This document shows positions 25,350 through 33,713 of a stretch of DNA of 33,749 bases, piece by piece (the stretch's first letter is position 1; every line of letters begins with the position of its first letter). Source of the DNA: Desulfobacca acetoxidans (lineage in GTDB: Bacteria; Desulfobacterota; Desulfobaccia; Desulfobaccales; 0-14-0-80-60-11). The stretch lies in assembly GCA_020722205.1 (NCBI GenBank), contig DYLF01000009.1, positions 2,229 through 35,977 of the forward strand, given 5' to 3'. The translations under genes were made by a program, and so were the position numbers. Under the pieces are notes generated by a model. It ran no database searches. It was given only the letters and a program-made list of their open reading frames with translations, and had not been told where the DNA came from.

Positions 25350-25544
25350 TCAATCAAAATCTTCAGTCCAGTAGATAATACAGGAGCTGTGGAGGTACGA
25401 TATATCCACTGCCTCCAGGGAGGTGTAATCCCCCCAGCACAAGCCGCTGCAATCCTGGTGCTCATCGTCCCAAAAGTTGCAGCGCTGATAAATGCAATAG
25501 CCCACATGGGGGATAGGGCAGATGGCCCGCCGATCGTCAGACAT
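25350..25544 (-). CDS. Small cysteine-rich protein, possible metal binder
   Basis: A 64-residue product starting MSDDRRAICPIPHVGYCIYQ. Cysteines fall at 9, 17, 22, 32, 36 and 55, with the compact run CIYQRC...DCSGLCW giving a CX7CX4CX9CX3C pattern that could bind Zn or an Fe-S cluster. There is no signal peptide. The ribosome site is weak (TGGGATAA before ATG 25544). It ends 27 bases before nadC and could be cotranscribed with it. I know no named family. The dense ordered cysteines are my reason for calling it. Confidence 0.5.
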   Translation of the reverse strand: MSDDRRAICPIPHVGYCIYQRCNFWDDEHQDCSGLCWGDYTSLEAVDISYLHSSCIIYWTEDFD

Positions 25545-25701
25545 GGTTTATCCCAGAACATTCATCCTTCATGAGAGTTTCACTCATCAAGCATGAAAAG
25601 ATTTCCTTGTTAAAGAACTCTGCCAGCCAAAACCTTTCAGGATACCAGACCCTTGCCGAGCAGATAGTCCAAGGCGTATTGCCCAGCAGGCAGTATTAAT
25701 G

Positions 25702-25983
25702 CTAATACGTAAAAACCCGTATCTGGGTGGGGGATTCCAGGTAGCTGTCCACTTCAGCCTGCAGTTTCTGGCGTTCTGGATTATTAAACCAGGCATTCCA
25801 ATGGCTTATGGATTCCCAAGTGCTGATCACCAAATAATGATTGGGGTCATCCGCAGCATGTAGGGTTTCTCCGGAGATATAACCTGGCTGTTGCATAGCC
25901 AGAACACGCATCTGCCTTAGTAATCTGACAATTGCGCTGACATATTTGCCTTTGATGGTTCTTTCGAGGATAACTTTCACCAT
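25702..25983 (-). CDS. Antibiotic biosynthesis monooxygenase (ABM) domain protein
   Basis: A 93-residue single ABM domain (dimeric alpha-beta barrel). The pattern is MVKVILERTIKGKYVSAIVR, then QQPGYISGETLHAADDPNHY, LVISTWESISHWNAWFNNPE and a terminal beta strand. Such small proteins include quinol monooxygenases, haem-degrading enzymes and many of unknown role; no haem ligand can be assigned by eye. GAGGAGG lies ahead of ATG 25983. The gene is divergent from the dGTPase-like gene across an AT-rich gap. Confidence 0.85.
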   Translation of the reverse strand: MVKVILERTIKGKYVSAIVRLLRQMRVLAMQQPGYISGETLHAADDPNHYLVISTWESISHWNAWFNNPERQKLQAEVDSYLESPTQIRVFTY

Positions 25984-26094
25984 AGTAGGCCTCCTCTAAT
26001 CAACAAGCCTTGGTCAGCGGTCCCAATCCGGACCTGACTGCTTAAGGTGTCGGGTTTGATAATTGATAATATAACTATGATGATTTTAAGATAA

Positions 26095-26100
26095 TATAAT
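26095..26100 (+). promoter_or_regulatory. Consensus -10 box in an AT-rich divergent gap
   Basis: TATAAT (26095-26100) lies in the AT-rich stretch 26055-26102 between the ABM gene and the dGTPase-like gene. The candidate -35 region 17 bases upstream (TAACTA) is poor, so a plus-strand promoter is only possible. The same region would also serve the ABM gene on the minus strand. Confidence 0.25.
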
Positions 26101-26245
26101 CTCAGAGGGAAAGCCAGAACTATTAGGTTAGCAGGCTGGCCTTTTGCTCCGGCCTTTCCCTTGGTATTTAGCGGCAACGCCCGGTCTTCGGTAAGCTCTT
26201 GAGAACTCGCGTCTTTTATGCTATTTTAATCACTAGGGGGAGGAA

Positions 26246-27409
26246 GTGGTTAAACTGGGAGAGTTACGGCGTCTGTTGGAGCGCCGGGAAGGAGATTTAC
26301 TATCGTCTTACGCCACCCGGAGTTCCCAGGCTATTCGCCGCCGGTATGAGGAGCGCATCTCGGAAGGCCATCGCCAGGAGTTCGCGGTCGATGCTGACCG
26401 CATTCTTCACTCCCAAGCTTACACCCGTTATATTGACAAAACCCAGGTCTTTTATCTCATAGAGCATGAGCACATCAGCCACCGGGTCTTGCATGTGCAG
26501 CTCCTCTCCAAGATCGCGCGCACCATCGGCCGATATCTGCGCTTGAATGAAGACCTCCTGGAGGCCATCGCGCTGGGCCATGACATCGGCCACCCGCCTT
26601 TCGGGCATGACGGTGAACGCATCCTCTCCGAAATCAGCCAATCTTACGGCATCGGACCTTTTCTTCATAGCCTGCAGGGAGTCAGGTTCTTAGACCGTCT
26701 GGAAAAAAACGGTCGCGGCCTCAATCTTTCTTTACAGGTGCTGGACGGCATCCTCTGTCACGATGGGGAAACCCACTTGGAACGCCTGGCCCCGGAGCGG
26801 GATAAAAGTTTCGAACGCCTGGAAGAGGAGATGCGCTTGAAGCTCAAAGACCCCAACTATCCCCTCAGACCCATGACCCTGGAGGGCTGCGTGGTGCGTC
26901 TGGCCGACACCATCAGCTATATCGGCCGTGATCTGGAGGATGCCATCACTCTGAATCTGGTGCGCCGGGAGGACCTGCCCCCGCTGGTGGCAAAGCGCTT
27001 GGGCCGCACCAACGGCGCCATTGTCTACAGCCTGGTGACAGACCTAATCCGGCACAGCTACGATAAAAATTACGTGGGCTACAGTCCCGAGGTCGGCCAA
27101 GCTTTGAAAACTCTGAAGGACTTTAACTATGCCCACATCTATCACAGCCCCCGCATCAAGGCCGAGACCGGCAAGATCGAGGAGCTTTTCCGGACCATGT
27201 TTGGCCGCTTTCTGGCTGACGTTGAGGAGCACCAGCAAGACTCGCCTATCTGGCGCAATTTTCTGGCCTTCATGTCTGAGGACTATCTCCACCAACACCA
27301 GCCGGCTGAAATAGTGCGCGATTATTTAGCCGCCATGACCGACGACGCTTTCCTCAGACAGGCTCACAAGCTGTTTTTTCCCCAACCTCTGCCTTCCCGA
27401 TTTGAATAG
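26246..27409 (+). CDS. dGTPase-like HD-domain triphosphohydrolase
   Basis: A 387-residue HD-superfamily enzyme, most like deoxyguanosinetriphosphate triphosphohydrolases, which cut dNTPs to deoxynucleoside and triphosphate. It has the start RYEERISEGHRQEFAVDADR, RILHSQAYTRYIDKTQVFYL, the metal set His in HISHRVLH, His-Asp in GHDIGHPPFGHDGE, and a late Asp in VRLADTISYIGRDLEDA. The start is GTG 26246 with GGGGGAGGAA in front, a good ribosome site. Related enzymes need dNTP activators, so the true substrate cannot be told from sequence. Confidence 0.88.
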   Translation: MVKLGELRRLLERREGDLLSSYATRSSQAIRRRYEERISEGHRQEFAVDADRILHSQAYTRYIDKTQVFYLIEHEHISHRVLHVQLLSKIARTIGRYLRLNEDLLEAIALGHDIGHPPFGHDGERILSEISQSYGIGPFLHSLQGVRFLDRLEKNGRGLNLSLQVLDGILCHDGETHLERLAPERDKSFERLEEEMRLKLKDPNYPLRPMTLEGCVVRLADTISYIGRDLEDAITLNLVRREDLPPLVAKRLGRTNGAIVYSLVTDLIRHSYDKNYVGYSPEVGQALKTLKDFNYAHIYHSPRIKAETGKIEELFRTMFGRFLADVEEHQQDSPIWRNFLAFMSEDYLHQHQPAEIVRDYLAAMTDDAFLRQAHKLFFPQPLPSRFE

Positions 27410-27495
27410 AGGGGTGCTAGCTTCTGGAAATAAACACATGTCTGGTGAAAATATTGCCGATATCCAATTGATAGAACATATTTTTCTCCCAGCTT

Positions 27496-28275
27496 ATGGC
27501 TCTCGGGCAACCCTTGCGTCTCATGACCTTTAATCTCCGGTTCGCCAACCCTTTGGACGGCCCCAACCACTGGGACTGCCGCAAAGAGCTGGTAGTGGAG
27601 ACCATCCTGGCCTGGGCTCCGGATCTAATAGGCACACAGGAAGGCACGGTGCCGCAGCTGGAATACCTGGCGGCGCACCTGCCGGGGTATGCGCCACTCA
27701 TCGGGCATCGCGAGATTGATCGCACTTGTCAGTACCCCACCATCTTTTATCAGACGGCGTCGGTGGAGGTGCTGGAAAGCGACGAATTCTGGTTGTCGGA
27801 AACCCCCAGGCAGCATCGCAGCCTGAGCTGGGGCAGCGCCTTCCCCCGTATGGTGACCTTTGGAGTGTTCCGCCAACCGCAGCGGCACCTGCGGTTTTAC
27901 TTTTTGAATACGCATTTGGACCACATTTCCGCCTCGGCCCGCTGGCACGGCGCCCGCATGATCCGTGAACATTTCCTCGACCACCAGAGGACTGTCATCC
28001 TGGTAGGTGATTTTAATGAGCCGCCGGAGGCACCGGTCCATCAACTGCTCCTGGCAGCCAACAGTAACCTCACGGACACTTGGCGGGTTTTTCATCCAGT
28101 CGGCGATGATCCCACCACCCAGCACGATTTTACCGGCAAAGGCCGCGGCAGCCGCATCGATTGGATTCTAGTGACTCCGCCTTTTCAGACTCGAAAGGTG
28201 GAAATCATCACCTATAACCGGGGGGGGCGTTACCCTTCAGACCATTTCCCTTACCTGGCAGAGGTTGATTACTAA
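27496..28275 (+). CDS. Endonuclease/exonuclease/phosphatase (EEP) family hydrolase
   Basis: A 259-residue metal-dependent phosphohydrolase of the EEP fold. Visible motifs are LRLMTFNLRFAN (metal Asn), IGTQEG (metal Glu), FYFLNTHLDH (His), VILVGDFNEPP (Asp and Asn), RGSRIDWILV and the closing SDHFPYLAEVDY (Asp-His pair). Pattern and length resemble the soluble bacterial proteins related to CCR4/sphingomyelinase-type phosphatases. Substrate unknown. No signal peptide is seen, so it is probably cytosolic. It starts a tight plus-strand run; one base separates its stop from the next gene. Confidence 0.87.
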   Translation: MALGQPLRLMTFNLRFANPLDGPNHWDCRKELVVETILAWAPDLIGTQEGTVPQLEYLAAHLPGYAPLIGHREIDRTCQYPTIFYQTASVEVLESDEFWLSETPRQHRSLSWGSAFPRMVTFGVFRQPQRHLRFYFLNTHLDHISASARWHGARMIREHFLDHQRTVILVGDFNEPPEAPVHQLLLAANSNLTDTWRVFHPVGDDPTTQHDFTGKGRGSRIDWILVTPPFQTRKVEIITYNRGGRYPSDHFPYLAEVDY

Positions 28276-28276
28276 C

Positions 28277-29233
28277 ATGAAGCTCACGAGGTTTTTTCTG
28301 AACATGTTGCTCCCCAGTCTTTGCCTTGTGGTGGGTTTGGCTGACTTGCCACCGAATCTTTATCATCACCTGACGGGGGGCGAAGAACTCTTTGAGGTTC
28401 CCAAGAGAATGGATTTGACCCGTCTGGCCTTGGAAAAAGGGGTGCGTTTCTCGGTACTCGCCCGGCACAATGGGATTAACAAACCTTATCGGCTCAAGGC
28501 CGGGATGGTACTTAAAATTAACAACACGAGAATCGTCCCCAACGAGCTCTCCCACGGCATAGTGATCAATCTCCCGGAATTGACTCTCTATCATTTTCAT
28601 CAGGGCGTCTATCAGCGTCGCTATGCCTTGGCCATAGGCAAAAGGGATTGGCCCACCCCCACGGGTGATTTTTATGTCCATAACAAAGCTCAGAACCCTA
28701 CCTGGGTGGTGCCGGCCTCCATCCAGGAGGAGATGGCCGATCTAGGGCGAGAGGTAACGGAGCGGGTGCCCCCCGGGCCCAAAAATCCTCTGGGTGCCTT
28801 CTGGCTCGGGCTGTCGGCCCCTGGCATAGGCTTGCACGCCACCAATCGGCCGTGGAGCGTTGGCCACGTGGTGTCGCACGGCTGCATGCGCATGCTCCCC
28901 GAGGACATTGCAGAGCTTTACCCACAGGTCGAGGTCGGCACACCAGTTAGAATCATCTATCAGCCTTTCAAGTTGGCCGTCACTCCCCAGGGACGAATCT
29001 ATGTGGAGGCACATCCGGATGTTTATCGACAAAAGATTGATCCCCAAGAGTGGCTGGCCGCCGCCGCCCGGCATTATCTGCTCACAGAGCGCCTTGACTG
29101 GCCCCGGGCTCTTCAGGTTCTAAAGGCCAAGGAGGGCATCGCCCAGGAGGTCACCCGACCGGAGGCTACTGCCACCAAAACTCACGACGACAGGCTTTCC
29201 ACTTTACAGAAGCAGGAGGTTACGGTAAAATAA
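28277..29233 (+). CDS. LysM and YkuD L,D-transpeptidase
   Basis: A 318-residue exported cell-wall enzyme that forms 3-3 crosslinks in peptidoglycan or links proteins to it. The N terminus MKLTRFFLNMLLPSLCLVVG is a signal sequence with a Cys that might allow lipidation, though no clear lipobox is present. Residues 50-80 resemble a LysM domain (FSVLARHNGINKPYRLKAGM). The YkuD catalytic motif SHGCMR holds Cys203, with the upstream His in GIGLHATN. ATG 28277 follows the EEP stop by one base; a TTG at 28265 is inside the EEP gene. The C-terminal 60 residues are charged and not part of the catalytic domain. Confidence 0.92.
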   Translation: MKLTRFFLNMLLPSLCLVVGLADLPPNLYHHLTGGEELFEVPKRMDLTRLALEKGVRFSVLARHNGINKPYRLKAGMVLKINNTRIVPNELSHGIVINLPELTLYHFHQGVYQRRYALAIGKRDWPTPTGDFYVHNKAQNPTWVVPASIQEEMADLGREVTERVPPGPKNPLGAFWLGLSAPGIGLHATNRPWSVGHVVSHGCMRMLPEDIAELYPQVEVGTPVRIIYQPFKLAVTPQGRIYVEAHPDVYRQKIDPQEWLAAAARHYLLTERLDWPRALQVLKAKEGIAQEVTRPEATATKTHDDRLSTLQKQEVTVK

Positions 29234-29249
29234 GCCGGAAGTAGCAGAT

Positions 29250-29522
29250 ATGGCACAGGACTCAAAACCAGGAATTCAGAGCGCTCGCCAATCTCAAGCT
29301 ATCCGGGAGGAGAACCGCCGGCTGGCTTACCTGCGCTTTCTGGTTGACGTAGCGTTGCGGGCCATACGAGCCGGGTACTTCTCCCGCCGGCAGGCAGAAA
29401 CGGTCGTGGCCAATATCCGCAGCCAGGCCTTACAACTCTTTCCCGGCAAGGATCAGACTTTCGACCTGATCTATCTATCCCGATTCAGGCGAGCCATCAC
29501 CGAGACCTACCGACTTCACTGA
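29250..29522 (+). CDS. Small hypothetical protein
   Basis: A 90-residue protein of unknown function, all helical in appearance and basic. Its core reads LRFLVDVALRAIRAGYFSRR, then QAETVVANIRSQALQLFPGK, DQTFDLIYLSRFRRAITETY. There is no signal peptide, membrane segment or cysteine. It starts 17 bases after the L,D-transpeptidase stop and ends 15 bases before the next gene, so the three are likely one operon. ATG 29250 has GGAAG at 29235 as a ribosome site. Confidence 0.6.
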   Translation: MAQDSKPGIQSARQSQAIREENRRLAYLRFLVDVALRAIRAGYFSRRQAETVVANIRSQALQLFPGKDQTFDLIYLSRFRRAITETYRLH

Positions 29523-29536
29523 TCAAAGGCGGCACC

Positions 29537-30058
29537 GTGCACCTGGGGCAACTTCTTTTGACGGTGGTGATTTTTCTTGGCTTGGCGGTTCCTTCCGCCT
29601 TGGCCCAGAACGCCAAAACTACCTGCGGCCCTGACCATGCCATCCTTTACCATCGGGCTGTGTCCTTGGTGAATCAGGCCGAGAAGAAACTCCGGGGCAG
29701 GTACACCGCCGAAGCCAAGGCCCTATTAAAAGAGGCAAATTCCCTTTTCTCCATCCTGGTCAAAGAATGCGGCCCGGTGCAGCGGGAGCGATTGCTCACT
29801 GACCAGGAAGCCCAGCAGGAAGCCGTCAACCAGAAACTGGCTGCGGACTCCCTGTCGCAGGCCGAACGTTTGATGGCCTCAGCTACCCAGAAGGAGGCCA
29901 AGAGCGCCGAACTGGAACGCCAAGGTCACAAAGACCTGTCCATTTCTTATCAACGCCAAGCCAAGGGAGAATACGAGCTGGCCCATATCAGGGCTATTCA
30001 GTCCCAAATTTATGCCCTGCGCAATCAGCAGCTCATTTTCCGATATCTGTCCCGTTGA
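29537..30058 (+). CDS. Periplasmic helical protein, unknown
   Basis: A 173-residue secreted protein. The signal peptide is clear (LGQLLLTVVIFLGLAVPSALAQ, cleavage after ALA), followed by two cysteines (TCGPD and ECGP) that may form a disulfide. The rest is a long amphipathic helical region rich in Gln, Ala and Glu (RLMASATQKEAKSAELERQG), suggesting a coiled coil. The start is GTG 29537 with AAGGCGG in front. By position it belongs with the LysM-L,D-transpeptidase and may act on or near the cell wall. I recognise no family. Confidence 0.65.
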   Translation: MHLGQLLLTVVIFLGLAVPSALAQNAKTTCGPDHAILYHRAVSLVNQAEKKLRGRYTAEAKALLKEANSLFSILVKECGPVQRERLLTDQEAQQEAVNQKLAADSLSQAERLMASATQKEAKSAELERQGHKDLSISYQRQAKGEYELAHIRAIQSQIYALRNQQLIFRYLSR

Positions 30059-30166
30059 GGGGACAGATAGCCGTCAACCAAATAACCACTAGCCATGCGG
30101 CCCTCACTCCGGCGACAGACGCTTATCCAACCAGGGCCGGACCTATAGAAAGTTACCTGCCCAAAA

Positions 30167-30844
30167 ATGCAGAAACTTAATAACTTCGATGCCAGACAGT
30201 CTCTACTCATCATCCCGGCAAAAGTCGGCCCCTTGGAGGTCATCAGTTATTTGGTGGCCTGCCCGGAAAGCGGTGAAGCTTTGCTCATCGATCCGGGCGG
30301 CGAAGCTTTGGTTCTGCTGACCAGGTTGCATCAGGAGGGTTGGCGCCTGCGCTGGATTGTCAACACTCATGGCCATGCCGATCACATCGCGGGCAACGAC
30401 TTCTGGGCCCAGGAAACCCATGCTCCGGTGGCCATGCACCGCCTGGACTGGGAATTCTTCCGGCAGCCTGAGATGCAGGAACAGGCTCGGGCCGAAGGCT
30501 TTCCACCCCTGACTCGGGTGGATGTCCTCCTCGAAGACGGCCACATTCTGCCTTTGGGCCGATGGCAGCTGCAGGTGCTCCACACCCCTGGGCACACCCC
30601 TGGCTCCATCTGCTTATACCTCCCCCCTAACCTATTCACCGGTGATACCCTTTTTGTGGAAGCCGCTGGCCGGACCGATCTGCCGGGCGGCTCTCTGACG
30701 CAACTGGTGCACTCCCTCCAGGAAAAAATTTTGCCCCTGCCGGAGGACACCCAAATCTGGCCCGGCCATGATTACGGTGAGCCACCCCCCTCCACCTTGG
30801 CCCACGAAAAAGAGAATAATCCCTACCTCACAGATTTCTTTTGA
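30167..30844 (+). CDS. Metallo-beta-lactamase-fold hydrolase, glyoxalase II-like
   Basis: A 225-residue cytosolic enzyme with the dinuclear metal motif THGHADHIAGN (HXHXDH), a second ligand in LHTPGHTPGSICLY, FTGDTLFVEAAGRTDLPGG and a final His in WPGHDYGEPPPS. The order matches hydroxyacylglutathione-hydrolase-like MBL proteins, often thioesterases or persulfide-related hydrolases. The typical C-terminal substrate-binding extension of true glyoxalase II is missing; after PGHDYGE only 20 or so residues follow, so the substrate is open. A gap of 108 bases precedes it and no good ribosome site is visible at ATG 30167. Confidence 0.87.
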   Translation: MQKLNNFDARQSLLIIPAKVGPLEVISYLVACPESGEALLIDPGGEALVLLTRLHQEGWRLRWIVNTHGHADHIAGNDFWAQETHAPVAMHRLDWEFFRQPEMQEQARAEGFPPLTRVDVLLEDGHILPLGRWQLQVLHTPGHTPGSICLYLPPNLFTGDTLFVEAAGRTDLPGGSLTQLVHSLQEKILPLPEDTQIWPGHDYGEPPPSTLAHEKENNPYLTDFF

Positions 30845-30917
30845 CCTAAGGCTCTAGACTGTAGTTTAGGAGCTAACTGAGACTGAACTACCAGCTACCG
30901 GTTTGAGGCTGGGGCTA

Positions 30918-30929
30918 CCAAATATTTGG
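30918..30929. promoter_or_regulatory. Perfect 12-bp palindrome in the leader of the REC gene
   Basis: CCAAATATTTGG is an uninterrupted palindrome followed by a second TTTGG half-site at 30933-30937, about 160 bases before the response-regulator gene. It could be an operator for a dimeric regulator; this is inference only. Confidence 0.3.
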
Positions 30930-31086
30930 CTATTTGGCGAGGGTCTTTTGAGAACTTGTGCGGACAGTGGCCTTTTTTTTATACCTCCGGCCAAGGCAAC
31001 CGATAAGTAAGGAGAAGGAAAGATTAAAATAACCGAGGGTTCCTGCCCTGTTAAGCCTATGGACGCGACAGCACGCGACGAAAAAA

Positions 31087-31770
31087 ATGATGCCAGGCTC
31101 TGACCAGGAAGGCGAACGAGATGCCATAACCGCATCGATGGTCCCTCTGGCCATCCTGGTGGCCGAGGATGATGTCACCTTGGGGCAGGCACTAACTGCC
31201 TTTTTACAGGAGAAAGGCCACGAGGTGGATTTTGCCCGAGATGGCTTGGAGGCTTTGGAACTCATCGGCCAAAAGACTTATTCTCTGGTGATCACCGATC
31301 TGGTAATGCCCGGCGCAGATGGTTTAGAAGTGCTTAGAAAAGCCCGGCAGCGTGATCCTGCCACCCTGGTGGTGATCATGACGGGGCATGCCTCCATCGA
31401 CAGCGCTATCCAAGCCACCCGTGAGGGCGCTTATGTTTATCTTCGCAAGCCCTTTAATCTGCAGGAAATTTATATCGCAGTGGCTAATGCCGCTCAGCTT
31501 CTGCATCTCCACCGGAAAAATCAGGAACTGCTACACAAGCTTAACTGTCTGACCGCCAAACTGGAGGAGCAAGACTACCAGAGAGAGACGATGGTGCGAG
31601 AAAAAGCTCAAGAGCCTGCCTTTGACCCCTCCGCCTCCCGAGAGCGCCAGGCAGAGTGGGAGCGGCAGAGGCAGTCACAGGCCGATCTGGAAAGGTTGCA
31701 CAACCTATACCGGGAAAACCTCCTGACGGACAAAGAGTATCAGGTATTAAAACAACGTTTGTTTATCTAA
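31087..31770 (+). CDS. Response regulator with coiled coil and SHOCT-like end
   Basis: A 227-residue protein. Residues 20-140 form a CheY-like receiver with the acidic pair in VAEDD, phosphoacceptor Asp71 in LVITDLVMPG, Thr in IMTGHAS and Lys in YVYLRKPF. A coiled coil follows (RKNQELLHKLNCLTAKLEEQ). The last 30 residues (LERLHNLYRENLLTDKEYQV and on) look like a SHOCT oligomerisation motif. There is no DNA-binding domain, so output must be through partners. It lies 20 bases before the HD-GYP gene. The start at ATG 31087 is uncertain: no ribosome site, and ATG 31138 would also keep the whole receiver. Confidence 0.85.
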   Translation: MMPGSDQEGERDAITASMVPLAILVAEDDVTLGQALTAFLQEKGHEVDFARDGLEALELIGQKTYSLVITDLVMPGADGLEVLRKARQRDPATLVVIMTGHASIDSAIQATREGAYVYLRKPFNLQEIYIAVANAAQLLHLHRKNQELLHKLNCLTAKLEEQDYQRETMVREKAQEPAFDPSASRERQAEWERQRQSQADLERLHNLYRENLLTDKEYQVLKQRLFI

Positions 31771-31790
31771 GATGCTGAGGGGGTGGGCTG

Positions 31791-32489
31791 GTGATTTACG
31801 ATAAAGGCATTTTCGGGGGTATCCCTTGGCTTGATCATACCCCGGGAATTGACTCCCTCAGGATTGTGCCCCCGGAAAAAAGGATTCCATTTCCGGTGAG
31901 CCGAGGCACGCCGGTCTTCCTGCAGGAATCCATCCAGACCCTGCTCAGGACCCTCACCGCTCGGGACCCTTATACAGGTCACCACTCTGCCCGGGTCACG
32001 GACCTGTCTCTACATTTCGCCAGGTTCCTTGGCCTGTCCTCCCAAGAGCAGGAATCTTTGAAAATCGCCGGATACCTACATGATATCGGTAAAATCGGCG
32101 TCCGGGACACCATCCTTCTGAAGCCCGGCCCTCTGACAGCGGAGGAACGGGCCATTATTGAAACCCACCCCCTCATTGGCGAAAAGATCGTCGAACCCCT
32201 GGGACTCTTGCCCCAAGAAAGACAAATCATCCTGCACCACCATGAGGCCTGGGATGGCCGTGGTTATCCTCATGGCCTGGCCCGCGACCAAATCCCTTTG
32301 CTCTGTCGCGTGCTAGCCCTGGCGGATGTCTTTGACGCCCTCACCTCCGACCGCCCCTACCGCCCGCGCTTTTCCTGGCCCGATGCCGTGACGGAAATCG
32401 AAAACCTGGCTGGGCGGCAGCTAGATCCGGAACTCACCGAAAAATTCGTCTACATGATTACCTCCCGCACTCCCCAAATCTTTGCCTGA
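31791..32489 (+). CDS. HD-GYP domain protein
   Basis: A 232-residue cytosolic protein, predicted cyclic-di-GMP phosphodiesterase. It has HHSARV, LHDIGKIGV, a following His in IIETHPLIGE, the pair HHHEAWDGRGYP (the GYP signature) and ALADVFDALTSDRPYR. About 50 unassigned residues precede the domain. There is no receiver or sensor domain in the protein itself. It probably works with the separate receiver gene 20 bases upstream. The start is GTG 31791 with GAGGGGGTGG ahead of it, a workable ribosome site. Confidence 0.9.
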   Translation: MIYDKGIFGGIPWLDHTPGIDSLRIVPPEKRIPFPVSRGTPVFLQESIQTLLRTLTARDPYTGHHSARVTDLSLHFARFLGLSSQEQESLKIAGYLHDIGKIGVRDTILLKPGPLTAEERAIIETHPLIGEKIVEPLGLLPQERQIILHHHEAWDGRGYPHGLARDQIPLLCRVLALADVFDALTSDRPYRPRFSWPDAVTEIENLAGRQLDPELTEKFVYMITSRTPQIFA

Positions 32490-32654
32490 AACCCAGGCCA
32501 ACGAACACAAAAAATATCGGTAGCCAAGGCCCTTCAACCTTCAGGGAGAACAACCCGCCAAACCGACCTCACCCAAAGCCTGAAAAGTTTCAGTTCCCCT
32601 CAGATCAAATTTGAACCATGGACTCTATTCTTTGATTTCTTCAGGACTGTTTCA

Positions 32655-32683
32655 TTTACAATTACCGCTTGGACGGGTATAGT
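32655..32683 (+). promoter_or_regulatory. Sigma-70-type promoter for the histidine kinase
   Basis: TTTACA (32655-32660) and TATAGT (32678-32683) are exactly 17 bases apart. Transcription would start near 32690, 30 bases before the TTG start codon, leaving room for the ribosome site GGAGGTG at 32710-32716. This suggests the kinase can be expressed separately from the HD-GYP gene. Confidence 0.55.
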
Positions 32684-32721
32684 ATTGACCGTAAGTCCAG
32701 GATAGACTTGGAGGTGGACCA

Positions 32722-33546
32722 TTGTTAGCACAGAGCGACCACTTACAAAATATCACTGCCAGCCATTCCCACCAAGATCTGCTGGAACGATGTTACAACG
32801 AATTGGTGCGCTACTACCGCTTCTCCGCGGTGGGGCAGCGCTGCTCCGGTATCATCCACAATATGAATACTCCCTTGCAGGTGCTCTCCTTTGTGGTTGA
32901 TGTTATGGAGCAGAAAAGTGCCGAAGAAACGGCTACTCTATCTGAGGCCGTCACTCCACTTTCCGCGGAGTTATTGGCTTTGGCGGAACAACGGCAAAAA
33001 AGTCTCAAGCAACTGCGCCAAGAGGTGGACAATCTCCTCGCCATCTCAAGACAGTTGGTTTATCAGGGGATGCACGAAAGCAACCATGATCCCCTCCCTT
33101 TGGACTTGAATCGACTCATTCAAGAAGAACTGGAGCTATATCGGGCCAACCTTTTCTTTAAGCACAAGGTGACCAAGAACTTTCGGTTCTCTGACAATCT
33201 GCCCATCATTTCCGGCTATTATATCGACTTCAGTCAGAGTCTCCGCCTGCTGGTGGACAATGCCCTGGAGGCCCTGGAAAAGGTGGAACAACGGGAACTG
33301 CGGGTGGAAACCGCCTTGGAGGATGGTCACCGCCTCATCCGGGTCGGCGACACCGGTGAGGGCATTGCCCCCGAAGTGCTGCCCCTTGTTTTTGAGCCAT
33401 TTTTCACTACCAGGGGCAGTCCTGATAAGCCCCGCGCCGGCCTGGGTTTGTTTATGGTAAAACGTTTGCTGGCTCCGTACCGGGGCCAGGTCGCCATCAC
33501 CAGCCAACCAGGTGCAACTTTGGTGACCGTAAGCCTGCCGGTCTGA
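32722..33546 (+). CDS. Sensorless histidine kinase
   Basis: A 274-residue cytosolic histidine kinase. The H box is SGIIHNMNTPLQVL with His46; ATP-binding elements are the N box LVDNALEAL, G1 VGDTGEGI, F box FEPFFTTR and G2 GLGLFMVKRLL. There is no transmembrane segment and only about 30 residues precede the H box, so any signal must come from a partner. The start is TTG 32722, with GGAGGTG five bases ahead. It is separated by 232 bases and its own promoter from the REC and HD-GYP genes, which are its plausible phosphotransfer partners. Confidence 0.9.
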   Translation: MLAQSDHLQNITASHSHQDLLERCYNELVRYYRFSAVGQRCSGIIHNMNTPLQVLSFVVDVMEQKSAEETATLSEAVTPLSAELLALAEQRQKSLKQLRQEVDNLLAISRQLVYQGMHESNHDPLPLDLNRLIQEELELYRANLFFKHKVTKNFRFSDNLPIISGYYIDFSQSLRLLVDNALEALEKVEQRELRVETALEDGHRLIRVGDTGEGIAPEVLPLVFEPFFTTRGSPDKPRAGLGLFMVKRLLAPYRGQVAITSQPGATLVTVSLPV

Positions 33547-33713
33547 GCAAATCACTTCGCCAAGCATAATATTAGGGACAAAGTGAAAAAATATCCCACC
33601 ATGTTGCCAGAGAGTCATAAGTTAACATCATATTAGATACTTAATTTCAGTTCAGCCCCCATGCGTCTTTATCCCACCCGAGGTCATGAAAAGTTCGCTC
33701 CCACTCTTCGATT

